From positions 8,765,229 to 8,829,228 of the forward strand of contig OX637356.1 of assembly GCA_951799405.1 (NCBI GenBank): a stretch of DNA of 64,000 nt, written 5' to 3'. The DNA comes from Agapetus fuscipes (taxonomy: Eukaryota > Arthropoda > Insecta > Trichoptera > Glossosomatidae). The notes below the pieces were generated by a model, which saw only the letters and a program-made list of their open reading frames with translations, was not told where the DNA came from and made no database searches. The position numbers and the translations under genes are program-made. Numbering within the stretch: the stretch's first letter is position 1; every line of letters starts with the position of its first letter. Shown piece by piece: positions 1 through 13,100 of this stretch.

Positions 1-774
1 CATCCCATACTAGCATGTGGAACAGTTGACAATGCTTCGTCTGCAGTGGCCTCCATTGCTTTTTTGAGCAACGTAAGACCACGACCTTTCATCATCTGCC
101 AAATATCAAGTACAAACTGAATTAATTTACAAACAGTTTATCTCAAAAAAATGTTTAAATCTACTATTAAAATAAAAAACAATGGAAGTTTAAATGACTT
201 TTCTTTTAATATGGAACATTAGTTAACATTCTGAGTATAAAAACTTAAGTAATTATGATTTTTGAACAATACAGGCCATAATTTAAATCTACCATCAATA
301 GTTCATCATTGAACCAATTTTCACCTTTATCAAACAATACTGAACCATTTTGGAATAATACAAAAAAAACTAATATACCTTTGTCAACAATACAGTGGTA
401 TTCCTAAATTGTATCAAAACGCAGCATTCAGAAATTCACCAACAATTAAAACTAAATAACCCGAAGTAATTTTCTCATTGTATTCAACAACACCGAATTG
501 TCACGGAATAATTCACTATTGTAAAACGGTGGCACGTACCATTCCCTGTGAAGACAAGAGGCAACTAGAATAAAATTCGTGTTTGTGGTATGACCTTGAA
601 TCCATTCATTCACAGAGACTTAGGCGTTTTTGGTAATACAAATACGGCTGTTTTATTAGTAGGCGCGGTAAATTTTTCCTGATTGAATTATAGAAAAAAG
701 TCAATTTCTCAATTTTTTAACATCATACGGTGTTGTTCTGGGTGTGCGATATGTCAATGGTTAATACACAAACC

Positions 775-915
775 ATATGTTCATTTGAAGTATTTGTGAG
801 TACACAATCAGCATTTGTAAGCGCGAACTACACGTGTTTGTTTGTGGGCATACATCTGAGAGCTTTGAATGAATATATCATTGCAACTTAGATTAAAGAT
901 TATAGATAGATACAA
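775..915 (+). repeat. S3 3' half, downstream of transporter 1
   Basis: From atgttcatttgaag to the tail gcaacttagattaaagatta. Lies about 80 nt past the stop codon, antisense, so probably within the 3' UTR. Confidence 0.7.
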
Positions 916-995
916 AATATAACAAATACAATTATTTAAGTACCTAAGTACATCTAGAAACTGCATCGACACACAATTACACACTCGCAGCAACA

Positions 996-1192
996 TCATG
1001 TTTCTGCATGGCCTTGGTGTTCTGTAGTGAGCAGGCTGTAGCACATGATCTGCATGCAGGCCGCCAGCAGGCTGAGCAGCAGGAAGCAGTTGGGCATCCA
1101 GGATAAGGTGGCGGAGTACACGTAGTGGGCCAGGGGGAGCACGGCAAGGGCGAGGCCCTTGTCCAGGAGGGCAGTGATGGAGTTCAGCCTCC
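996..1192 (-). CDS. Transporter 1, exon 9 (stop)
   Basis: Acceptor ccttttcag. It encodes GRLNSITALLDKGLALAVLP and two final membrane stretches, with the tail TTEHQGHAET and stop TGA at 998-996. The tail differs fully from the paralogue's longer acidic tail. Confidence 0.9.
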
Positions 1193-4100
1193 CTGAAAAG
1201 GAATAACGCATTTTATTTAAAAAAATAGCATTAAATAAATTATTATAAACAAATAGTCTTTTGTGTTCTTTCAGGTTTGACCATGTTCTATTTGTAGCTC
1301 CTACGTCTTTCAAAACGTCGGCCCAAAATAAAATACCCGCAAGCCTTATTCAGCCTTAACAAGAAATTAGTACAAGCCCCCTAGGAAGCTGAGAAACCCT
1401 CACTTCAACTGAATGGGTACGGCCAACCCTCTTACCTGTAAAAATAAATAAGATTCCACTCGCCAAATGCGACCCCTTCGAGAACAACGTGGCAAGAAGT
1501 TAGACTATATGCATGCTTCTCTAGTTTATCATAATTACCTTGTTCGTTGGCTTTGATCTGTTTCAGGAGTACAGGCTTATCCGCTATCAGAACTCCCCGA
1601 CCAAGGATTCCAAACAATGGAGCTGAAAGAGAATTAATAAAACGTGTTTAATTTCAACAAAACAGACCAAACTGCAAACTTACATTGTGTATAATTCAAT
1701 ACATTGGTACTGAGTACCTTATTTCCAATTCACACTTCATATTTTCCTTATAAACTTATAGTTTTAATAATAGTTTCATCAGCATCAAATCACATCAATA
1801 TTATGCTGAAAAAACTCAGTGTGGATATGGACGCGTCATTCATGGACATTTTGTATAGAAGTGGATTTTACGAACAGAGATTGTGCTTCTTTGTCATAGA
1901 AAAGGGACATCTCATGAAGTCGGATATGACTTCAACAAATTATTGAGATACCTACTCTTCTTCACAGCGCAGTTGATAAAGTGTATTTTTAATTCTATAC
2001 AATGAATTGTTTGAAACATTCAGTGAAATCTTACCTAAGAATATCATCCATGGTTTGAAACTGAAGAATAAAACAGCTGATCCGGCCAGCTGAGAAAATC
2101 CTCCAACCAATCCTATAGTCTCATCTTCAAGCTTCAGTTTGTGCTTTAATAATTTAACAACAATGATGGCTCCTAAAATAATAAGAATTTCTGTTACTCA
2201 AGGATAAATAGCAGGAGTAAAATATGCAACGCAAACCCCATTAAGCGTCTCAACACTCTCAGCAACACAAAGCCAAAGGAGACCGGGGCTTTGAAGACTA
2301 ATCAGCTGTTTACATGTGGCCATCTTGGACTGACAGGTCTTCATACAAATATTACCAATATTCGGTACATAAGAATTACCGTAGTGATGAGACTTCTAGC
2401 CCAGGAAGGCCAAAAATGTGATGGATAGTGGACATACGTAGTTGCAGAAAAAAAGCGATGGACAGGCGAGAGTGGAGGAGAATCCTGGATTCAGCCAAGG
2501 CACACCCAGGGCTATCGAGCCCATGACGCTGATACAATCTACAATATACAATCTACAATATACAATATACAATCTACAATATACAATCTACAATATACAA
2601 TATACAATCTACAATATACAATCTACAATATACAATCTAAGTTGGAAAGATATATAAAGATGTAGGATTCATATTAAATGCTCACAAACAGACCTGTGTA
2701 AATCCGCCCTTACAAAAGCTGCATGTGAACTTACAAATTAGAATTCAAACCTCAAATGAACATAAGCCCTGCAACTTTTGCCGACCTTCCCTGAAACAGG
2801 GATGGCATTGGCAAAGTGAACCATTTTTTACAGTATGGGTGGTCAGCCTCATACCAACCTATAATTTAAGGAATATGATGATGATGAAAATATTTTTATA
2901 CTTGCCTAGGAATTGCGTTATCCCCCGAAATGCACTGAATATTCCATATTCAACTTCAGTCCATTGGAACTTGTAGCGTAGGTAGAGATACAGTAAAATT
3001 ATCTCCGCTAAAATTATTAAAACAAAATTAAAAATTGAGTTGTGATATTCAATTTTTCTCAACGGTGTTAATAATAATAATAATATTAAGATGATTTATT
3101 TGGTGAGCGCTGTTTTTGTGTGTATCACACCTCAAGAGCCCTCTGGGAGCTTTGTCGTCGCTGTAGAAAGCGCCAATTCTCAAGCAAGACCCAGTTGTTG
3201 TAAGGTTGGATGGACCTTTCAGTGACCGGTCTTTGGTAAAGGTTTATGAATTTTTCAACCCAGCGAAGAGCACATTCGAAATATAAATGGTATATTTTTG
3301 TGCTCCGCCGGGATCCGAATCCACAACCTTCCATTTACGAGACCGAAGTGTTGCCACTACGGACTACGGACCGGTCCAAGGTGCCAACGACACGCGGTGT
3401 ACCTGAGTGGTTACCCATCCAAGTACTGTCCGCGCCCAATGTTGCTTAACTTCGGTGATCTATGGGAACCGGTGCTTTCAACATGGTAACGTCGTTCACA
3501 AGTTGTCATAGTAACCAGAAAACACAAGAAAATTGTAAGCTGATTCAACCGATCAGCGTCATTCTGTCTTACTTAGTAACTAAACAAACAATTTTACCAT
3601 TGGAGCTTGGCAAGCATACAACACATTTTTCTTGTAGGTTTTTTGTCTGGACTCGTATATTAGATTGTAACTAGCTCATCATGAAAAAATATATATAACA
3701 TTGGCAAGAATGGCTTAGCAGACTTGTCCAAATAATCATTTCTGAAGGGATTCATAGATGGTGTTAGTTAATATATTTTGTTATAATTCATTCAAGTTAA
3801 CAAAAACTTCAGCTGCTTTTTGTTTTAATTAAGGCTTTCACATATTATGATGTTTTAAACTAAGTCCAGAAAGAGGATTATAAAGGATACCATTAAAGTC
3901 ATTGACTTAAAACTTCCCTGTGAATGAATTAATAAATGAATATCTTACTTGAAAATGTTAGGGTTGTCGTGGAAGGTAGGAATACCATCAGCAATACATT
4001 TTTCCTTTTATGACCTTGCCGTTTCTTGAAAAGGCATTTGAATGATTGTATGGGTAAAGACAAATCAAATACTGAAGGAATCTTTTCGGAGACATTGAAG

Positions 4101-7100
4101 TCTTTTACTCTCCACCAAGCATATACTAATGAAGAAAACTGCAAAAATAAATATGTATTTTAATAATCAATAACTTATGACTTATATAAATAAACAAATG
4201 ACTACTGTCATATAAGTACTAAGAAGTTGTTAATATTTATTATTTACAAAATTTAAATACCACACACAGCCCAAATTGATTATTTTTGACTGAAAGTTTT
4301 AATACAAAAAGGTTTTCTTATTCTTCAACAGATGGCAGTGGTCATAATTTTTTTTTATTTTATTAAATCTTTGTGAAAAGTGCTAAAATAATTCAGCAAT
4401 AAATAAATATGAATGAAAAAAACACAATAATTCACCTCTAAAATGGCAGATAATGAAAAAACTCCAATAAATCCAGTATTTCTCAGCAAAACAGGTGCCA
4501 GAATAGAACCAACAATAGTAGATGCTGAAATCATGGCAGTATTGGAACCCATAATAGTGGTTGTGCATCTTCCTGTTTTCAAACAAATCTACAAAATATA
4601 AACATTAAGATTTTCAAATATAGATGGCACTATTTCAATAACTGACAGATGATATAACCCCAAATATTATTATTAAAATAAATAAAAAGTAACTCACGTC
4701 TCCGAGGTAACTAAAAACAGCCATCATAAAGAGTGGTTTGCTTCCTCCGATGGATAAAGGCAGCACTTCAATGTAGATTGCCCAAATTGTTGACAAATTT
4801 GGAAACGCTTGAAGAATCAGAAGACCAACAGATGTTGTTATCATTCCGATGATTGCAAATACGATGATTGGCTTACGTCGACCACTCGAATCACTCCATG
4901 GACCAAGAAACAGGATGACCAAACAAGTAATGATCCCTCCAATCAAATTACTTACAACTGATAGAGAAGCAACCAATTGCTGGCTTTGCATCTGAAATGT
5001 AAGAAGTAGACAAACATTTTAGACAGTTTGATGTTTGGTTTTGTTCTGGTGAATTACTCTTGAAGGGCTTTCTGGGAGCCTATCATCCCTTTTTCTTCTT
5101 CTAGTGCCATGTCAAATCCCCCAATGTCGACAATAACTTGAAAGAATATCTCCCTACCTTTATACTGTCATATAATCGTATCTACATAGTCTCAAATTTA
5201 ACAATACCCAGTTGGTGTATGGCTGGTTGAAACATTGATAAATGTTTATGAATAGTTACTCTGTTATATAATGTCTTGATCTGTTTTAAGGCGTTGATGT
5301 ACCTAGTCCAGTCAATAAAAATGTCAGTACGCTAAATTGACTGGGTCACACTCACATCCATCAGAGCTTGGTGCAAGAGCGTACCCAGGATGAAAACTAG
5401 GGGGAGCAAGCCATGGCCGTTCAACATTTTGGTGAATGAATGCAAAATTTTTAGTTTTTTTTTATAATTATTATAGCAGTGCTTTATCAATTTATTTTAA
5501 CCCTTATTTTGAAGTTACTAAAACGGTTATTGCAATTATTGTAATAAATTCTAGCAACAAAATTTAATAACAATTTTAGGTATTTTTTTACTACCATGCC
5601 CTGTTTTACCGGAAATCAAAAATGCTCAAATTCTAAAGAGCTATAATTTAAAAACTAAGCCAGATATATTTTTTTAAAACGCAGATGCATTTTTTTTAAA
5701 ATGTAGTCTATAAAACGCAACAGAAACGGAACTAAGCTACAAATATAGTGTAGCTTCTTGCCGCATTATCCCCGAAGGGGTCCCTATTTATTTTTACAGG
5801 TAAGGGGGCCGGCCTTGCGCAAACCACTTCAGTTGAAGTGGGGGTTTCCCAGCTCCCGAAGGGGCTGGTACTCATTTCTTGTGAAGGCTGAGTAAACCTT
5901 GCCGGTATTCTATAATGGGGCTTAAAATAAACACCAAAATGGGAAATTATTTCTGACACCCTCAGTGGGATTCGAACTCGAGCTTACGGGGTAGAATGCA
6001 AGCTCTCTACCAACTGAGCTATCAACCAGACTACCGAGCTATCGACCGGACTACCGAGCTATCGACCGGACTACCGAGCTATCGACCGGACTACCGAGCT
6101 ATCGACCGGACTACTGAGCTATCGACCGGACTACTGAGCTATTAACAGGACTACCGAGCTATCGACCGGACTACTGAGCTATCGACCGGACTACTGAGCT
6201 ATTAACAGGACTACTGAGCTATCGACCGGACTACTTAGCTATCGACCGGACTACTTAGCTATCGACCGGACTACTTAGCTATCGACCGGACTACTTAGCT
6301 ATCGACCGGACTACCGAGCTATCGACCGGGCTACTGAGCTATTGACAGGACTACTGAGCTATCGACCGGACTACCGAGCTATCGACAGGACTGAGCTATC
6401 GACCGGACTACTGAGCTATCGACCGGACTACCGAGCTATCGACCGGACTACCGAGCTATCGACCGGACTACCGAGCTATCGACCGGGCTACTGAGCTATT
6501 GACAGGACTACTGAGCTATCGACCGGACTACTGAGCTATTGACAGGACTGAGCTATCGACCGGACTACTGAGCTATCGACCGGACTACTGAGCTATCGAC
6601 AGGACTACTGAGCTATCGACCGGACTACTTAGCTATCGACCGGACTACTGAGCTATCGACCGGACTACTGAGCTATCGACCGGACTACTGAGCTATTGAC
6701 AGAACTACTGAGCTATGGACCGGACTACTTACCTATCGACCGGACTACTTAGCTATCGACCGGACTACTGAGCTATCGACAGGACTATCATTTTATGAAA
6801 TAAATAAAAAATGTGAAATTACCCTATTAAGATGGGGGAGGGGGTGGGACTAAAATTGAAAGAAGGGGGGAAGATATGGGCGGGATCTGGACGTTAATTA
6901 GGTTATTTTTATTAATTTTAAAACACGAATTTATTTATAGTATTTCTAGAATGTCCATCTTTTTTCCTTTTTCGCAATTTGATATGAGATTTAGGTTATT
7001 GTCATCTAAAGAGTGTCCTTCATTTCTGGCATGGTCTGATACTATTTTTGTGTTCTTTGTATCTCTCCTTCAGGCTTCTTCCAGTCTGTCGCAATAGAGT

Positions 7101-10100
7101 CACGATTTTTAAAGTCTATTTTATAAACACCCAAGGGGGTACCCAGGATCAAATCTAGGGAGGGGGCAGGTTTTGAAAAATTGAAGATTGTCACCAAAAT
7201 ATATCGTCGAGGGGGGGGGGGAGGTAGGCACGCAATTTCCAAAAGTGTATTTTGTGTGCAACAACACAACTATTGATTGTTGATGGATGGGGGGGTAGGC
7301 ATGCAAATTATTGTTTAGCCACACATAATGGACCACAAATATTTCACAATATTTAGTTATTTTTCACAATAAATAGAGCACAAATTATTCTGATATTATC
7401 TATCGAAATTTATAATATCGCAAAAATATATCAGTAGCTTTCATGTGTGGCACATCTTTAGGGGGGGCCAGCCGTGATTGTCATTTTAGTAATTGCAATA
7501 CAATTAAGTAATGATTTAGGATTATTTAGGTTAATTTTTCTCTTCCAGGGGGGGGGGAGGGTAACGCCCCCCTCCCCCCTGCCCCTTTCTAGTTGCGCCC
7601 ATGGATGAATGAATATCCATAAAAATACATCGGATTTGAACCTATGCTGCCTTAGATGAATGGAAAATCATAAAGACATACGCAAAGCATCTACCCAACT
7701 AAGCTACACATTTAATGTAACATCTTGCCGCGTTCTCCCCAAGGGAATCACATGTGGGGAGTACACTTATTTATTTTTACAGGTAAGGGGGCCAGCCTTA
7801 CACCAATCACTTCAGTTGAAATGCAAATTTTCCAGCTCCCAAGAGAGCTAGTACTCATTTTTTGTGAAGGTTGAGTAAACCCAGTGGGTATTTTACTTTG
7901 CCGGAAAATATTTCTGGAACCCTCGGTGAGATTCGACCCCAAGCTCTCGGCATAGAATGCAAGCACTCTACCAACTGAGCTACTGACCGGACTAGGGTCA
8001 GGACAAAAGTCCTGATCTATATTTTACGTTGCAAAGATATTAACATCTAAAATCCACATTAAATCCATGACCACAAACAGACAAGTGTAAGTTTGCGCTT
8101 ACAAATGTTGTATGGGTACTCAAAATTTAAAAATCAAACCTCAAATGAACATAAGCTCTGCAACTTTTGCCAACTGTCTCTGTCCTGTCCCTGTCCCTGA
8201 AACAGGGGTGACATTGGCAAAGTGAACCATTTTTTACAGTATAGGTGGTTAGCCTCATACCAACGTATAAGTCAAGGAGCTTCTTCTTCAATATTGTGAC
8301 AATTTCCCAGTTTGAAAATAAATATCAGAAGTGCTTTCTCTGTAACTTGATAAAAATGAAACGTAAAAGTAAACCAAAGCGACCATTACGTTTCATAAAA
8401 AGCAAGCGAAGCATTTTGTAGTACTCTCTTTTTTGTTCTTACTTTGGTTAAGTATCAATATTAAAAGTCATTCGGGAAACTTGTCGTTTGAAGGTAGAGG
8501 GAACATTTATCGTCATCTTGTAATGATACAGAATTAAGTGAAATTCTAATAGACGATAATACAAAAACTGTAGATACTCAATAAAGTACTAAATCGCTTG
8601 GATTTTTATTTGATTAAAGTTATTATTTGTTCCACTTATACAAAGGCCTTAGTTTACAAAATTGTACAAAAGCGACTCAAGTCCTTTGTACAACAGAACA
8701 AAAAAACAGATACAAACAAAATCAAAAATCACAATAAAAACAAATTTAAAAAGAGGTAAAAAAGCAAGCAGTGTTTTTGCAAGTAAAATATTGTGTATTT
8801 TTTGTTAAAAGAATTTGTGATTATATTATTTTGAAATAAAAAAACAATGCTTCCTTTTTTAAAAAAAAAAACAGACTCACCATTTTGAGGAGCGCACCCC
8901 CGGAACACACAATTAATTTAACGCAGTATTGAATAATCAAAAAATAAATTACATGGTTCAGCTCAAGCTCCCGGCTGCTTCCCCAATCTTGGCTTCCCCA
9001 CGACACAATATTTTATTTGTTACTTTCATTAGAAAAATTACACTCAGATGATTTTTTTTTGTCAAAGTAGAAAATAAAAATTTAAGTATTTTTTTGTTTT
9101 GAAAAAATGCGGATGAAAATGCACTTTATGTTAATTGAAACAGATAATTTAACTTATTTTTAAACACAAAGCACTTGTTTCATTTTTTTTAAGTATTTAA
9201 AAACACACCATTTACGAGAATTACTTACTTGGGTAATTGATTTATAATAGGTACATATTTTTTAAATAAATTTCACATCAAATTTACAAAAAAAAATCTA
9301 CAAAATTATTTTCAAAAAATGACACCAAAATTAGTTGAACCACGCATTAAATTTATTACGCACACTTCACGAGAATTATTTGATTAATTATAAAAGAAAG
9401 TTTTGAACAAATAAATTTTATGAAAACCACTTTCACATCCCACATAAAATTTATATATAACAAACATTTAAAAAATTATTAAAAAAAAAAAAACACGCAC
9501 TGAATTTAATACTGATTTCGATGCTCACCGGTCGAAAGCCGCGCACAATCTGATTTCTTTAGGTACGTCGGCTATTTATATACTTGCGGGCCGCCGAGAG
9601 TTTCTCTTTTGGTGGAAGGGGGAGTGTGATCCATACGTGGCCCTATGAAAAATATATTTCTAGAAAATTCGATTTTCTTTACCGAAATTGCGCCTTTTTA
9701 AATTAAATACCTAATCATACAAAACTGATGTTTGCTCACTGATAAAAAAGTTCGAAATTCAAAAATGCTCCGGCCTCATTTACAAATCCAAAAAGTATGA
9801 AATTAGTGGCACAAAAAATACAAAACTAGCATTTTTAAATATTGTAGGTATTTATGAAAATGACAGCACTGATCTGACATTTTTAAAATTTCCCCATATT
9901 TTTGAGTTGATCTGTCAACTGTCAAATGAAACTGAGGAAAAAGTTTTTTGAAATTGTGTTTTTTACATTTTTTACGAAAAATCTTATGTGTCATGCAATT
10001 TTTCGTGTTGTGTATCAATATTCTAAAGCCGTTTATCTGTTTTTTTATTTCAATCCCTGTAGTTTGAAAGTTTTTGATTGCAATATTAAGATGGCGAAAA

Positions 10101-13100
10101 TTTTGTATTTTGATTTTGTCTCAATGATTTTGTCATTATTCTCTCGGGAAAATCAGGAAACTCCTGGGCATCCTTATCTTTTTGGGGAACAAGATGACGC
10201 AACGCAACTAAGCTGCACATATAGTGCAACTTCTTATCGCGTCATAAAGGGTAACGTGAAGTGTGTGGAACCTATTTATTTTCACAGATAAGGGCACGGC
10301 CTTGCGCCATCCACTATAATTGAAATGTAGGTTTCCTAGCTTCCAATGGGGCTGATTTCATTTTTTGAGAAGCCTGCGTACCTTAACTTTGCCAATATTT
10401 TTATTTTGGGTTTGAAACATTGTTTGAAATGAACACCGAAACAGGAAATAATTTCTGACACCATGGTGGGGATCGAACCCTAACCATTGAGGTACATCTC
10501 TCAATGACCCGAGCCCTCTAGCATGGAATGCAAGCTTTTTACCAACTGAGATTGACTCGATTTAATGAAGTGAACAAAATGGCATTCATAGGGGAAATAA
10601 ACGAAACAATGAGGTCTGGACTTGAATTGGCATAGACAATATTGTGTCATCACCCCACCAAGTTGCTAGGGAAAAGGCGTACAAATATTTTGTTATCTTA
10701 TTGGTTGGACCCCAGTCTACAATGCCGACGTTTGCTCGTGGAGAAAAAGTTCCAAATTCAAAAATGTTCCGACCTCATTGTGACTCAATCTATCCCAGAG
10801 TATTTTATGTAGGATACCTACAGAGCGTCATAATTTCTATACAATAATATTATATAGATAGTTCGAAAATACTGCATTTAGCATTACCGCCAACGGTATG
10901 GGCTCACAGTGCTGTGAACTAGAAAAATCCCTGTTAATCAAGAATCCATATTTTATTTACTATAGATGACGTCCCACAACCGAAGGATATTTTGAATATA
11001 TTTTAACGTTTTTGGGTTCGGAAAGTCTCTAAATTAAAAACATACTTTTTTTTTTTCTTTCAGGATCTTTATTTTCACGTAATTTATTTTTACAATTTAA
11101 ATTTATTTTTAACACTTGGATTTATTTAATTACACTGGTTTTAGTTCACTGGTCGAATTTGTTAATTGTATTGGTGGAGCTCACAGATAAGACTGGTCTG
11201 TGCAAACTACTTGCACCCTTTTATACTGAGAGAGTAGAACACTCCAGAACACGTTTTTGCTCGAAGCTTCTCGAAGTACTTAGTCTAGAGACTTCTCTAT
11301 TTACACACAATTATCAATCCTACCCACCAATACAATAAAGAATTCCTTTAACTAATACCTATACCTATTTCAATATTTACATTGCCTATTTACATAACAA
11401 TATTTTGTATTGTTTGTGTATTAACACTGTGAAAATTCATATTGTTTAATTTTATAATTTTTGGATGAATTCAAACAAAACACTATTTATTTTCACTATA
11501 AAATTTATTTTAAAAGTTAAAAATCTTTAAATATTTTGAATGCTCGGTTTGTTCCTTGACTTATTGATTGGTGTGTGGCTGTCCACCCATTCTGTAGAAA
11601 ATGGTTCACTTTGCCAATGTCGCCCCTGTTTCAGGGAAGGATGGCAAGAGTTGCAGGGTGTATTTCCATTTGAGATTTGGGTTTTTATGTTGTAGGTTCA
11701 CATGCGGCATGTGCAAGCCCGGACTTATACGTGTCTGCTTGTGAAAATGCATATAATGTGAATCCTCAATGTTGTATAGCTTTGCAACTTAGATTAGATA
11801 AGTGACGTCCCACGGCTAAGAGATATTTTAAATATTCGGAGTCCATTTTTACATTAATGAAATGCTGTTGACTGTTCCAGAGCGCCCTGACCCTCTGTCT
11901 CAGCTGGAAGGGATAGAGGTGGCCAGCTGCTCTGTACACTTGGCATGGAGACGGCCCTTTGATGGCAACAGTCCTGTCCTGGGCTACCTGGTGAAGCCTC
12001 TAGGACCATCCTCCATGGACACATGGGATAGCGCCAATATCATGAACCTCACTATAGCCACCTCTGGACCTCAGGCCATTGCCAGGTATCTAATGATAAC
12101 GTACAAATCAAACCCTCATCGTAATTCATACAAGTCCCATATTTATGTCTAGGAGCTGTTAACAGTTACCGACATGCGATTTGCAAGATTATAATATGTT
12201 GATACTCCAAAATCAGTATCCAGATATTGATATTTGTGATATCGCAAAAAATGTATCATGAGTTTTAAAAATATAGCCCATCTCTAGGAAGGAGTAGCTA
12301 TTTATCATCCTTACAGGTATTTACGAGGTGTGATGTAAGTTTTCCAACGTAAAGAAAGCTAGGCAGATATAGTAGCTGAGCAACATTTAAAATTAAACTG
12401 GAAAAGGACAAGTGAAGGAGTTGTTCCAGGTTGTGTATGACAGACTGACTTTCTTTATGGTGATCACCAACATTGGGGGAACCTGTTTGTAATTAAGTTG
12501 CTAGTTAATTGACAATGAAGTGACAACATCTGATATACCTCTACTTCCATATCCCTGGTTCCGTTCACATGAAGGCAAACATTTTTAGGATGCCCAAGAT
12601 CCACAATGCAGGCTCTTTGAAGAAATAGGTTCTGGAAGGCACTGAAACCCATCGTTAGAGACGTGATGGTGCCAAACCATATTGGCTCCATTGTTATCTT
12701 GGACCAGATGGACTCCCCATGTCTTGGAGTCTTGGTTCTAAAAGAAATAAACTAATACACTAAAAATTCTTGTGTTCCAAATGGGGAAATAAACATTGAT
12801 TTTGAAATTTTTTAAAGTGTGATTGCATTTGATACAATATAATTTTTAATTTTGGGCATCACTCAACATGAAATAAAATACAAATGGAGCATCACAGCCG
12901 TTTGGTGTGCAAAAAGAGTGCGCCCTACAGCGTCATCAAGGTCTCGTTATAATCAGTTTCCAAGCAACTGTCATGTTTATGTCTCTTTTTGAATACAATT
13001 TTAATGTTTTATGTCTCATTTTTTCATTGTTTACCTTTTATTGTTGTTATGGTATTTTGTAAATAACATTAAAATTAAATAAGCGTGAAGTCAGCGCAAT

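Noticed and set aside
3246..3489. Short plus frames of 63 to 67 codons
   Set aside because: They are the reverse of SINE S2 (the RDPNPQP-like peptide recurs wherever the SINE is).
5950..6030. Possible tRNA gene (A and B box)
   Set aside because: The same sequence recurs with the SINE S1 body attached and does not fold as a full cloverleaf; it is a SINE head. The same applies to 41650-41705 and the S2 heads at 29408 and 49530.
9926..10291. 121-codon plus frame
   Set aside because: Its C-terminal third is the reverse of a SINE S1 tail and the rest is AT-rich low complexity.
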